Origin: Paraconiothyrium sp. Pb-2020
Taxonomy: Eukaryota; Ascomycota; Dothideomycetes; Pleosporales; Didymosphaeriaceae
Reading direction: 5' to 3'
DNA: 64,000 bases
Assembly (NCBI GenBank): GCA_022419385.1
Contig: JAJUBI010000004.1
Location: 3,825,286-3,889,285 of the forward strand
The notes beneath the pieces were generated by a model that was not told the origin of the DNA, searched no databases, and worked only from the letters and a program-made list of their open reading frames with translations. The position numbers and the translations under genes are program-made. Positions 23,394 through 33,564 of the stretch are shown one piece after another. How positions within the stretch are numbered: the stretch's first letter is position 1; each line of letters opens with the position of its first letter.

Positions 23394-25048
23394 TCACTCC
23401 CGCATGTTAACAACGCACCGAATGCAGTCGCCCGCCTTCATATCTCCGAACGCCTGGTTGATCTTATCGAGCGGCTGGCGGTGGGTGATGAACTCGTCGA
23501 CCTTGAGGTCGCCGTTCATGTAGTCTGAGACGAGACCGGGGAGCTGGGTGCGGCCCTTTACGCCGCCAAAGGCGCAGCCTTTCCAGACGCGACCGGTGAC
23601 GAGTTGGAAGGCTGTGTGAGTGTTAGCTACGGCTCGTGTGCAATAATTGGATTGAGGTATACATACGTCGTGTAGAGATCTCCTGTCCAGCAGCCGCAAC
23701 ACCAATGATGATGCTCTCGCCCCAGCCCTTGTGGCATGCCTCGAGCGCTGCCCTCATGACGTTGACGTTGCCAGTGCAGTCGAAAGTGTAGTCGCAGCCT
23801 CCATCGGTCATCTCAATCAGCTTCTCCTGGATACTCTGTCCGCTCAACTTGGTGGGGTTTACGAAGTCCGTAGCACCGAACTTCTTGCTCCACTCCTCCT
23901 TGCTGTCGTTGACGTCGACAACGATGATCTTGCCCGCACCATTCTTTACAGCACCCTGAATGACGGAGAGACCAACACAACCTGCACCGAAAACCGCGAC
24001 GTTAGAGCCCTTCTCAATACCGCCCTTTCCGGCAGTGATGACGGCCGCGCCGTAACCGGTAGTGATACCGCAGCCGAGTAGACATGTGCGGTCCATGGGT
24101 GCCTTCTCAGTGATGGCGACGACAGAGATATCGGCTACGACGGTGTACTGCGAGAAGGTGGATGTGCCCATGAAGTGGAGGAGGTCCTTGCCCTTGGCCT
24201 TGAAGCGCGAGGTGCCATCGGGCATCACACCCTTACCCTGAGTGGCGCGGATCTTGCCACAGAGGTTGGTCTTTCCGGACTTGCAGAACTTGCATTCCTT
24301 GCATTCTGGGGTGCTGATTATTGTTAGAGGTGGCTTGAATGTAGATGAGGGCTTGGGGAAACGCACTAGAGTGCGACAACGTGGTCGCCGGGCTTTACGT
24401 TGGTGACGCCCTCGCCGACGGACTCGACGATACCAGCGCCCTCATGACCAAGGACAATGGGGAAAGCACCTTCGGGGTCCTTTCCGGAGAGTGTGTAGGC
24501 ATCTGTTGAAATCAGCAGCTTTCCGTGATGTGGACAACTTCAAAGCTTCCGCAATTCGAAGAGCTGCTTCAACTATCAACAGGGAGCTGAACTTACCTGT
24601 GTGGCAGACACCAGTGTAGTAGATCTCAATGCGGACCTCGTGTGCCTTAGGCGGGGCAACCTCAACATCCTCGATGGACAGATCCTTGCCAGCCTCCCAT
24701 GCGACAGCCGCCTAGTTCCGAATCAGCTTCTATGCCACATCGAGCTTTCAAGCTCCTTGAATATCCGAAGTCCTCGCTTTCCAGGGCGTCAACTGCCTCG
24801 GTGCAGTTGCGGGCGGACCTCTATATTGTATTTGCGGATCCGCTCGGTCGGCCCCGCAATCACGTCCAAAACGCTAATCTCGAAGCCCAAAGAACGGAGG
24901 GAGGCAGATGAAGCTCGCAACAGCTTCTTAACGGCGAGAACGTACCTTGCACGTAATAGTCTGCTCATGTTAACAAGAATCCGCGTCGGTGGAGCTCATA
25001 TTAAGCTCTAGCTCGGAAGCTCACCTTTCCTACAGTATCCGCAGGCAT
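23394..25048 (-). CDS. FDH1: S-(hydroxymethyl)glutathione dehydrogenase / class III alcohol dehydrogenase
   Basis: Cytosolic zinc enzyme that oxidises S-hydroxymethylglutathione with NAD+ in formaldehyde detoxification and also reduces S-nitrosoglutathione. Exons in coding order: 25025-25048, 24946-24960, 24597-24711, 24367-24502, 23667-24313 and 23394-23611, giving about 384 aa, close to the usual 378-381. Catalytic zinc ligands lie in GVCHTDAY and VLGHEGAG; structural zinc is bound by the four cysteines of CKECKFCKSGKTNLC. The NAD-binding turn is GAGCVGLS, and the class-III-typical RATQGKGVMPDGTSRF and WKGCAFGG segments are present. Two oddities stand out: the first two exons are only 24 and 15 nt, and intron 2 is 234 bp, far longer than any other intron here. 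The symbol is by family; it is also called SFA1 or adhC-type in other fungi. Confidence 0.95.
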
Positions 25049-25786
25049 TGTGTTTGTGTGTGTCTTCGAAAAAAGCGAAGGGGTATCAGAAGGTTAAGAG
25101 AAGATGCGGACGTGAAGAAAGGTAGGTAGACAAAGCTATTTAAAGGGCCAGTCTCTTGCGGCGCGTCTCGTACTGTTTTATCACTCGTCTGGTGGGGTAT
25201 GACGCCGGCGAAGTTGCTACCCCTCACTACGGCGATTGATCGGAGCAGCAAGCCCAGCACCCAAAACTTCGCCAATTGCTCGCGTTTCCAGGCCAAAAGT
25301 CGCATAGAGCTCGGAAGAGCCTCGCATTGTCGCGAAATGGCAGGCCGGTACATGCGATTGGGCGGCGGGCACGCCCAACGCGGGGCATCTTGACCTATCG
25401 TGGGGGAGCAGAGGCGATGGTAGCCGCGATTCGGAAGGTATTTCCACATCCGGAGGCGAAGAACGGAACCGCAACCGTAGCGCGTCGTATGCCGAGAAAT
25501 AGATGCGAGATGGAGGGCGTGGAGAGGGCGCTGTTCAAGCATTTCAAGTGGAGGTGAAGATCGTATGCAGGATGTAGGGCAAATGTATGAGATATGTAAA
25601 CTAATGTGCAGGCTAGACGTAAGGAAAGAGCACCCTGATGGTGAATAGGTATAATAAGAAAGAACGCCTAGAATGCTTAGAACGCGACAGCTTTCTTGCT
25701 CACCGCCCGTATGCACCTGTGGTATCACTTCAAGTCTCTTGCAATTTCCTCCAACGCCTCCCTACCAACTCAGTCAATGGTTCATT
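25049..25786. other. Intergenic region, formaldehyde dehydrogenase promoter
   Basis: Lies upstream of the FDH-type gene and downstream of the AhpC/TSA-like gene, both on the minus strand. Apart from the TATA-like element no coding or RNA feature is supported. Confidence 0.4.
25135..25147 (-). promoter_or_regulatory. TATA-like element of the formaldehyde dehydrogenase gene
   Basis: CTTTAAATAG on the minus strand, about 90 bp upstream of the ATG at 25048. Position fits a core promoter; the match to TATAAA is imperfect. Confidence 0.35.
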
Positions 25787-26971
25787 TTATGCAGCCACAT
25801 CCTTATTTTCCTCTTCAACCCTCTCCGGGGTCTTGCTACCCTCCTTGTCCTTTGCTCCTTTACTCTTACTGCTCATCCTTCCCCAGCTACTGCTCCTATT
25901 CCTCCCCTGGTCTTTCAATGTCTTGACGCCATGGCTCCACCTCTTCCGCAGGGGAGTCTTCTTCGTCTCTAAGCCTAGCAACTGCCGCACCTCTGTCACC
26001 TCCGCATGGTCCCTCGTATGTTTCATGCGATGCGCCCACACGCACTTGCCGTCCTCGAACAAGAACTCGCCACCCACCTGCTTGAAGTCGCCGCCCTTGA
26101 GCGCGTTGCTGCCCGTCTTAAGACTCTGCACGATGGATTGTACAGAGGTAAAAAACATGTTGGATTGTATGTATTCGGGCTTCTTGCCCATCTCCCAGGT
26201 ACGGGTCATTTGGAGGAGATCGTAGAGCTTGCGGGTCGGGTCGGCATAGATTGGGAACGGGCACTTGGTCGTTTGTGCGTACATATCGATAAGATCTGGA
26301 CGTCCGCAGCCGATGACGGTTATGAAGGTTGGCTCGGGCAGTGCGAGCAGGGACTCGGGTGTTATGGAGGCAGACAGCTCGCGCAGGTACTCCTGGCAGT
26401 TTCCGCAGAAGAAGTGTCGGATGAAGATTATGAGCTGGCGCGGCGCTACACCCTCGCCCTTGTATAGGTCCTTGAAGGGTCGACTTTCGCCGTCGGAGCC
26501 GAGTACGAGGAGGTCGTCTACGCGCTTCATGTCCTTCTCTGTCGGTATGTCATTGTTCACCTCGACGGTGCCTTCAAAGTCGAGCTCGGGATTCTCTAGT
26601 ACCGGCGTGGTGCTTGAGGGCGAGAAGGGTGGTGTCGTAGGTGCATCGGCGGTTGTAGGCGAGGCGATTCTTGTGGCACCTAAGCTCAGCGTCGCGTCAG
26701 TCGAGCTGCGTGGTTTCGCCTCGTGGGTGGGAGAGAGCTCTGGGTTGAGCGAGAGGGAGGTGTTGCGTTTGTGGGACTTCCCACTGCTGCTGGGTGCGGG
26801 TGCGAGTGCGGGATTGAGCGAGAGTCCCGATTGTGAGGACGGCGGTGTGGGTGGCTTCCCCGAGGACAGCGCGTCGGTTGCTCGAGCGTGCTCAGGGTCG
26901 GTCTCCAGCGTCGCAATCTCAGCTCCTCCTGTTGTCGCCGTGGGGTCGGCCATAGCAGCTATCGACTCCAT
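25787..26971 (-). CDS. AhpC/TSA-like (peroxiredoxin-like 2 family) protein
   Basis: Single exon, 394 aa from the ATG at 26971; an upstream TTG in the same frame is rejected. The first 150 residues are low-complexity and rich in Ser, Pro and Thr, with repeated SLNP motifs (SGLSLNPAL, TSLSLNPEL) and are likely disordered. Residues about 180-345 form a thioredoxin-like fold of the AhpC-TSA_2/AAED1 type. They contain QLIIFIRHFFCGNCQEY, where the CxxC pair sits after the first beta-strand as in this family, followed by FITVIGCGRP and the FPIYADPTRKLYDLL segment. The C-terminal tail is basic and rich in Ser and Lys. The fold suggests a redox role, but the biochemical activity of this fungal group is not established. 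Confidence 0.88.
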   Translation of the reverse strand: MESIAAMADPTATTGGAEIATLETDPEHARATDALSSGKPPTPPSSQSGLSLNPALAPAPSSSGKSHKRNTSLSLNPELSPTHEAKPRSSTDATLSLGATRIASPTTADAPTTPPFSPSSTTPVLENPELDFEGTVEVNNDIPTEKDMKRVDDLLVLGSDGESRPFKDLYKGEGVAPRQLIIFIRHFFCGNCQEYLRELSASITPESLLALPEPTFITVIGCGRPDLIDMYAQTTKCPFPIYADPTRKLYDLLQMTRTWEMGKKPEYIQSNMFFTSVQSIVQSLKTGSNALKGGDFKQVGGEFLFEDGKCVWAHRMKHTRDHAEVTEVRQLLGLETKKTPLRKRWSHGVKTLKDQGRNRSSSWGRMSSKSKGAKDKEGSKTPERVEEENKDVAA

Positions 26972-27758
26972 GGGTGCGTTTGTGAAGGTAGAGTGAAGAT
27001 GTTTGTGTTGTATCTCTCGATGTCTAGCAGCTTCTCGCCCACTTAGGGAAGGTGGGAGGCCAATGGGGCGCAGCAACAACGGCCGTATTCTCAGCGACGC
27101 GGTGCAATGATTAGACGATACAGTTTGTAGATTCGCGTATGCAGGATGATGTTAACGAGAAGGCAAGAAGGAAGACGCGAGCGAGCAGATCGATCAGGTC
27201 ACAATATAAAAGAAGCGCGCGACAAGTTTCAAGCCGTCTTGAGAACGCAGGGACCGGCGTCGACGACGTCAGTGGCTAGCCGCCCTGTCGATTTCGCTTG
27301 TTCCTGAATCCTGACGCACCCTGCGCATGGTTGGGTGACATGCCATTTGGCGGCCCTGGCAGTCTTGCATTTTCTGCTTCGAAGAAGGCCGACTTGGCGT
27401 GCGTAGTGTACGAGGCACTGAGCCTCTGACGTTGCTGGCCATGCGCTGGATGTCGTGTTATCGCTCGTGATGGTTGCATGCTTCAGCTGTGTCTCAGCTC
27501 GGGACCCTGAGTTTCCGGGGCTTTTTTAGTGGGCTAGACCTATTTTGGGGATGGAACTATCCTGTTGCTCATCAATCCGCAAGACGTTCGAGTTCGTGAA
27601 TGATTCCTCGTTTCTTTTTTATTGTTTTTCTTTCTCGAGACTAAGAGTTCAAGTCTGCATGTCTTGCACCTTTTCGTTGCCGGGACTATGTCTGGAATAG
27701 GACTGTCTTGTGGACGCCTCTCAAACGCCACGGCCCGTTCCGTTGTCAAGTCTCCACC
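26972..27758. other. Intergenic region with weak short frames
   Basis: Between two minus-strand genes. It includes the promoter of the AhpC/TSA-like gene, with a TATA-like ACAATATAAAAG near 27202-27212. A 67-codon minus-strand frame (27276-27479) and a 69-codon frame (27540-27749) lack any signature, and I do not call them genes. Confidence 0.4.
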
Positions 27759-29069
27759 CTACGCGTTCTGCGATGCCTTGTAGCTACGGTGCAGCCGCTT
27801 CAGTATACCTTTGTACTTGTCAAACTCCGGAGAGTCTTCGCCCTGGCAGTCGCGTTTGATGCGAAGCGCGTTGGCTGCCATGTCCTGGCCGTTCTTGAAA
27901 TCCTCGGCAAATTCGCAGGCCAAAGCAAGGTCGACGTAACTGCTAACAATTAGCCAAGAGTACGAAAGCCGAGTAAGAATATACTCGCATCTTTGCCAGC
28001 CTCATCGAGTAGTCGCCTATCTCCAAGTGAAGCACCGCCAACTCAAGCAGCTGCTTAACGAACTCCGGCTCCCTCACTCCCATCTCCATGTTCGGGCCTC
28101 GCAGATAGCTAGTTGTTTGATCCAGCTCAGCAATGCGATATCTCCGATCGACACCCTCACGCGCGACACCGTTGTTATCGTCTTCGTCGCGAATGCAGGC
28201 AAGGCAATCGCAAGTAAAACCATAGTGCTTCAGCTCCAGGCCCGCGTGTCTTTCGTGTGTGTCATGTCACAGTATGAGAAGGTGATCTGGTCGCCTGCCT
28301 TCACGTCGTGGATAATATGGATCGTCTCCCGCTGGATGTTCGCGTTCCAGTTAAAACTGGCATTCGGGCTGCAGCTGTGGTTGAAGCGGGCTGCGTTCGG
28401 AAAGATGCCGGCACCCTTACCATCTCCATGCAATTGTTCTGGAAGATGCTCAGCAGCGATGGTTCTTTAGCGAGGCGGGCGTCGTGCTGCTCCTTGATCC
28501 GGTGGGCCTCACGACCTTTCTGCATGTCAAGTCCATGTAAGTAGAAGTTCCGTATAAATTAGGTTTGGGGAAATTGGTAAGTCTTACCACACTCTCGTGT
28601 ATGTGGCTCGGCCATTTCTTGGGGTCCTGGCCATGGCTGGAAGCCAGGCTCCAGTATAGTTCTGCTCATCCGCCGAGAGCTTCGCAAATGCCGCTTCAAT
28701 GTCGGCGGTGAGGTAGTCTCCGTTGCGGATGGCAAGCAGAGGAGGCTCACTGAGTATGCGCGTACCACGCTTCAGATCTTTGAGCGCGAAGCTGCCGTAG
28801 CCTTTCGTTGGGACAGCCCGAATCTCGTAGAATTCATTGTCTACATCATTGGTCAGGGAGGGGGAAACGACTTCGAATGGTTGCAATTGGCGAGGGAGGT
28901 ATTTACCAGGAGCTTTGGGGAGCTCATGCTGCACCCACTGAGGCTTTTCGACGTCCTCGTGCTGAGCTTCATGGTCCGACACGGTTACTGCTGCATCTAC
29001 CGGAGGCGGTGTGGCGACGGGAAGCACGCTGAGCAAAGTGTTCTTTAGGCCTTCGAGAGCACCTGCCAT
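27759..29069 (-). CDS. SET-domain protein with three frameshifts
   Basis: Protein of the fungal SET-domain group related to Set5-like lysine methyltransferases. Exons in coding order: 28588-29069, 27989-28519 and 27759-27939. The frame of the family-like sequence is broken three times, each needing one added base: near 28653-28659, at 28420-28421 (GG before AAG) and at 28236-28237 (GG before AG). With these the exons total 1,197 nt, exactly in phase, for about 398 aa. The SET core appears across frames: FYEIRAVPTKGYGSFAL, ARFNHSCSPNASFNW (AdoMet-binding NHSC) and QITFSYCD. The post-SET cysteines (CDCLAC) follow. The second intron appears to use a GC donor. No nonsense codon is found in the corrected path, so the gene is either intact with sequence errors or newly inactivated. 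Confidence 0.75.
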
Positions 29070-29345
29070 TGTATTGTATGTACTCGGTAATCGCGGGGGA
29101 GTCAAAGATTGTTTAGTTGGAATCAGTGGGGTTACGGAGGGTTTGAGGACCGAGTTGAAGTAATAACCTGATATTCAGGGATTGAAGTATTTACAAAGTA
29201 AGAGCCGGAAGCGATACACAGCGCGGTGGTGAAAAGCAAACGGTCCTGGGTTCCTTCCCACCCGGTGGCGCAAACAACGCGCCTTCCCGTCGCTTCTATG
29301 CTCGACCACACTCCAGGACTTGCACCAACACTTACCACAAGCACA

Positions 29346-31161
29346 TCACCGGCCAAATACGTCGTAATTGTGCTCATTGATCAGAGCCATCCCCTCTTTG
29401 CGGTATGTGTCGGCCTCCGCGTAGCTCGTCACGTTCGCATCGAAGACAAAGTCCTGCGGGTTGTCGACGTCATACACAGGCCAGTTTTCTTCAGTACCAT
29501 TCCACGCCGCCGACTCCTTCCAAGAGTTCGGGTCCTGGTCATGAAAGAAGCTGATCCAGCTGCTGTCCATCAGCTTCGCGAGATCGACGTAATTTTGGCC
29601 CTTCCCCTGGAAAGGTGGTGTCGCGGCGGGGATATAACCACTGCCAAGTATGTTGTTGAAGACGAAAGACACTTCCTGGAAGTGAGTTACACCAATCTGT
29701 GGAGGTAGACCGGCCGGGATCGCGTTGAAGCGGTAACAGTACGCCGAGAGACCCGCAGCAGCCCAAGTCTCGCATGTCTTCCTACGGTGGGCAATGAAAG
29801 TGTAATCCCCAAAGTAAGAGGCGGAGCGACGGAATTGAGATCCATAGGGGGCTCCCGGACGAGTATCTCCTAAGCTGGCAATGACATTGACCGACAGGTC
29901 ATCTGGATATGCCTCCAGAATCTGATCGGCAAGTTCTCCCGACACTTGAGGAACAGCAGCAATGATCGCAGCACGGAACTGCTCAGTGGTATTGATGCCC
30001 TGCGGACTGAAAGCAGACCCTTCATCTGAGTTGGCGCCGTCAATGATGGGCACCTTCACGAACCGGCCGTCGGCAAGTTGCTTGGAACCATAGTCAGCAA
30101 CGAAGTCGTCATCCTTGAAAGGCCCAAATTGAGCCAACGTTTTGTTCAGAGACGTGCTGGTGGAGTTGATCGCCGTGTTCAGCTGAGCTGCTGGCACCTC
30201 GCGTAGACACTCAAGTGGGCTCGATGCACTGCTGCAGTTGGTCCTGGCGAGGAGCTCCTTGTACATGTCGGAATTGCTGTCCAGGGTGCCGTTAAGCTTT
30301 CTATAGTAGATCGGATTTCCACTCTCCATTACCGCACCGCGGAACAGCTTATCGTCGCGTCCCTCATAAGCAGTGAGATGGAAACCGACAGACGCGCCTC
30401 CAGCACTCTCTCCAAAGATGGAGACCTTCTCAACGTCACCTGCGATCCTTGTCAGCGCCTCTATTTGCAAGTCGTCGTTTAAATACCTACCTCCAAAAGC
30501 CTCAATGTTCTCTTGTACCCAATGGAGCGCCAATCGCTGGTCTCGAAGGCCGAAATTGGAGCCACCCTCATCCACAAGCTCTTGGGTTCCACTCAGAAAA
30601 CCCCATGTAGCCAAACGGTAATTAATGCTCACACCGATGATTGGCTTTCCAATTTCAACCGAATTTTTGACCATGTACGACAGATTGTATCGCTGGTCAA
30701 TGCCTGAGCCTTGATAGAAGCCGCCTCCATGGATCCAGAATGCCACCGGCAGTGTCTGGTTCTCGTATCCGGATGGTCGAACTACGTTGAGGTACAGGCA
30801 GTCTTCACTAACTGGGTAATTCCATTGGTCGGAACCGTAACCATAGCACTGGTAACCTCAGTCAATTATATGCATTAATGGAAAATGTATTAGAACTTAC
30901 AGCGCTGGAATACTGCGCGGCTTGCTTACTGTCTGCCCAGCTCTCGTTCAGGCTCACAGGGTTCTTAAATCTGAGGTCGCCCACGGGGGCCTGTGCATAC
31001 GGAACACCCAGAAAGAAGTCCTGGTTGTACTGAAAGTCGTGGACACCCTCATACGTTCCGTTCTTTACTTGCGCTGTGGGACAACTTTCAGATCGAGCAA
31101 CAGGTGCCGCCTGAGCAGCGCCGACCAAGAGGCCAAAGGCCAAAGCCGAAGTTTGCAGCAT
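29346..31161 (-). CDS. Secreted type-B carboxylesterase/lipase
   Basis: Extracellular serine esterase of the alpha/beta-hydrolase fold, acting on short- to medium-chain carboxylic esters or lipids. Exons 30901-31161, 30491-30848 and 29346-30439 give about 570 aa, the usual length. The N-terminus (TSALAFGLLVGAAQAAPVA) is a signal peptide. Signatures: YAQAPVGDLRF near residue 55, the conserved SEDCLYLNV segment, the oxyanion loop WIHGGGF, and the nucleophile elbow FGESAGGAS with Ser at about residue 218. Catalytic Asp/Glu and His are expected near DGANSDEGSAF and in GVTHFQEVSFVFN. Several NxS/T sequons fit secretion. Intron 2 is 51 bp, a multiple of three with no stop, so it could be read through. 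The symbol is left empty because this family has many paralogues. Confidence 0.93.
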
Positions 31162-32847
31162 CTTGACGTCGAAGTACTACGAAGTTGGAGCCCTACAGGT
31201 ACAAAGCACAAGATCAGCGACCCTTCATATACCTTCCCATGTGTCCATGGATGGGCCTAATGAGAACCTTGCTTTCATAGCACGGCCGAGGTAGCTCATT
31301 TATTCCTCCCGATATCGTTGAAATCTGCCGCTCGGCTAGCCAGTTTCTACCATACGAACTTCGGTGCTCGCTGCATTTTCAGCGATGGCCCGGTGCGGAA
31401 GGCACACCTTCTACGGGTCTTCCGTACGGTCGCCTTGCCTAGCGCCTCGCTACATGGGATAGCCCATCATGAGGCGATCTATGATGTAGCGCGATGGCTC
31501 CATGGAACAACGGTCGCTTTCCCAGGCGATCCAGCAGGATGGGCAAGGCTGTCCCGACATTATGCTCCTCGTTCTTTCCTCTCAAAAGAGCGTGGGTTAT
31601 AATACCAACATCGGCGAGAACTTTTCGCACGTCCCACCCAAATTTGTTCCCACATGTACACGACTCGAGCAAGACGATCTTTATTCCCCACAAGCCTCCG
31701 AGGACCCACCGCCTCGTCCGCCTTGCAATTGCCCGATGATAATCCGGGGCGCATACATTACGTAGTGCTCGAGGCGGGGATCAGGCTTGAAATTGCGGGG
31801 TGGAAAATAACCTGGTCCGGCAGTTCGTTGCGGGTCGACGTACAACCAGGAACGTCGCTAATATCTCCCCAAACGAACGTCTTGAAATGTTAGTTCTCGA
31901 GAAATGCGCTGACAGCAATGTATGCGAATCGATGGCAGTACGTGCGAGTCAGTGACACTTCAGGCGAATGCGATGCCTAGCTGCACGTGGCGGTCAGATT
32001 CCCGGGGAATTGACCTTGGACAGCCTAGCAGCGGCTACACAGAAGCTTACCGGGTAAGCCACTCCAACGTCCAGTCACTGATATTACTTGAGTAGGTTCC
32101 CCGCAGCTTGAGCACGTGGCGTGTTGCTGTTCGAGCACGTTCCATGGCACGACAACGTTTCTTCTTGCATTTTGGAACCTCCTCCGGAAAGAGAGACGAT
32201 CCGGCCTGCCGGTGGTGAACTGGTATAGCGCCACGAAAAGTGCTGCCGCAGCGGACATGAATATCACATCAACATGACACGCCAAGACCAAATCCATTGT
32301 TGCACACGATTCGTGTACTACCATGATGATATTGTGCTCAGATTCGAGGGAACCTTCCTTCAGAAATTTCGATGTTATGCCCGAGAAGATACCAATCGTC
32401 AATATGGTGTGAACGTTCTAAAATTCTATCCCTAGATCCAGCAGCAAACGTTTGCGGGCAGATTTACTAAAAAATGTATGGGCCTACTCACACCGAAATC
32501 CAATCTGTACTCGGAAGATTTGAGCGCCATGTGTCACTCTCCGGAAGCCTTCTCCCCATAAGTAGAGCAAACTGGGAGTACCATCTTGCCATCATAGCTC
32601 GTAAGCTTTATGACGTACAGCGTCATGTACTTGGATTAACACCATACACCGAAGAGAATGTGGACTTTGGTAATTAGTTTTGAACTGAACAGGCAAGTAT
32701 TTAGTTGAAAGAGAGGGTTACTACATCCCGCCGAGCGACAAATACAGCACTCGTGCGCGTCGACTATTCCACGACACTTCCACCACGGACTGATCACACA
32801 TCCAACACCCACCGACCCAACCTTGTTGCATCCATTCCAGTTCTCAG
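31162..32847. other. Intergenic region without a supported gene
   Basis: About 1.7 kb. It should hold the carboxylesterase promoter on its left side and the 3' UTR of the Gly-rich secreted protein on its right. Frames at 31439-31693 (-), 31494-31739 (+) and 32025-32402 (-) show no domain or splice-consistent extension. No RNA gene or mobile element was recognised. Confidence 0.4.
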
Positions 32848-33564
32848 CTAAGGAGGAGTAGCCGTCGTGTCAGTACTCGTCAACTCAGCACAATTCTGAC
32901 CTGATTGGTCAACCGTTATCTGCGCAGCGCCGTCGTGTCCGCTCTGGCAAGCACCACTCGCGGCAACCAAGTTATTGTTCGAGAAGGTAACGGGGTCCAA
33001 GTTGGCATCGTCGCAGGGCAGCGCTTTGAAAGTTGTGCCGTTGTTGCCAACGCAAGCATCTACACCGACGAGGTCTTGACGGAAGCCCGCGGTGAAGGAG
33101 CGCTGGACTGCGAGTACGGGTTGACCATTGACGGTCGAGGCTTGAAGTTGGCGATCAGCTGCGGTGTTGACACAGGCGGCATCGACCATTTCACCATTAT
33201 TGCGAAAGGTGATGCACTCATTGCCCGGCACACCCAGCGTCTCTTTCAAGACAATAGTTGTTGCACCCCTCGCAAGAGCACCGCCGCCTGTTGCGCCTGT
33301 TGCGGCTTGGTTGTTGCCAGTCTGAGTGTTTCCGCCCGTCGCGGCGTTGTTGTTTCCAGCAGCAGCGTTTCCGCCTGTCGCCGCATGGTTGCCCGTCTGC
33401 GCATTCTGCGTAGCTCCGTTTCCGGTCTGCGCCGCCTGGCCCTGCTGTGCCGCGGCATTTCCGCCGTTTCCTCCACCGTTCCCACCACGCCCTTTGTGAT
33501 GCCTGGGTGCAACGACTGCCGCCGAAGCAGTTGCCGCGATCATGAGAAGGAGGGAGAACTTCAT
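32848..33564 (-). CDS. Secreted Gly/Asn/Ala-rich protein
   Basis: Single exon, 238 aa from the ATG at 33564; an upstream TTG is rejected. The signal peptide (KFSLLLMIAATASAAVV) is followed by a basic PRHHKGRG segment. Residues about 30-95 are low-complexity, built from imperfect repeats of the type AATGGN and QTGN. The C-terminal 130 residues are ordered in appearance, with five cysteines (NECITF, DAACVN, VDACVG, ALPCDD, SGACQSGH, QNCAEL include them), and resemble a recurring secreted-protein family of Dothideomycetes, as I recall it. No enzyme motif is visible. The architecture suggests a cell-wall-associated or effector-like protein, which is inference. Confidence 0.8.
   Translation of the reverse strand: MKFSLLLMIAATASAAVVAPRHHKGRGGNGGGNGGNAAAQQGQAAQTGNGATQNAQTGNHAATGGNAAAGNNNAATGGNTQTGNNQAATGATGGGALARGATTIVLKETLGVPGNECITFRNNGEMVDAACVNTAADRQLQASTVNGQPVLAVQRSFTAGFRQDLVGVDACVGNNGTTFKALPCDDANLDPVTFSNNNLVAASGACQSGHDGAAQITVDQSGQNCAELTSTDTTATPP

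Noticed and set aside
27276..27479. 67-codon minus-strand open frame
   Set aside because: No signature, no splice-consistent extension, and composition like non-coding sequence.
28413..28442. 30-bp GT-AG stretch as an intron in the SET gene
   Set aside because: Too short for splicing and it leaves the downstream frame wrong; a missing G explains the frame better.
31439..31739. Overlapping open frames on both strands upstream of the carboxylesterase
   Set aside because: Both are short and neither has a domain; likely chance frames in a promoter.
32025..32402. 125-codon minus-strand frame with two CxxC-like pairs
   Set aside because: Cysteine spacing fits no zinc-binding family, and no exon joins it to a gene.
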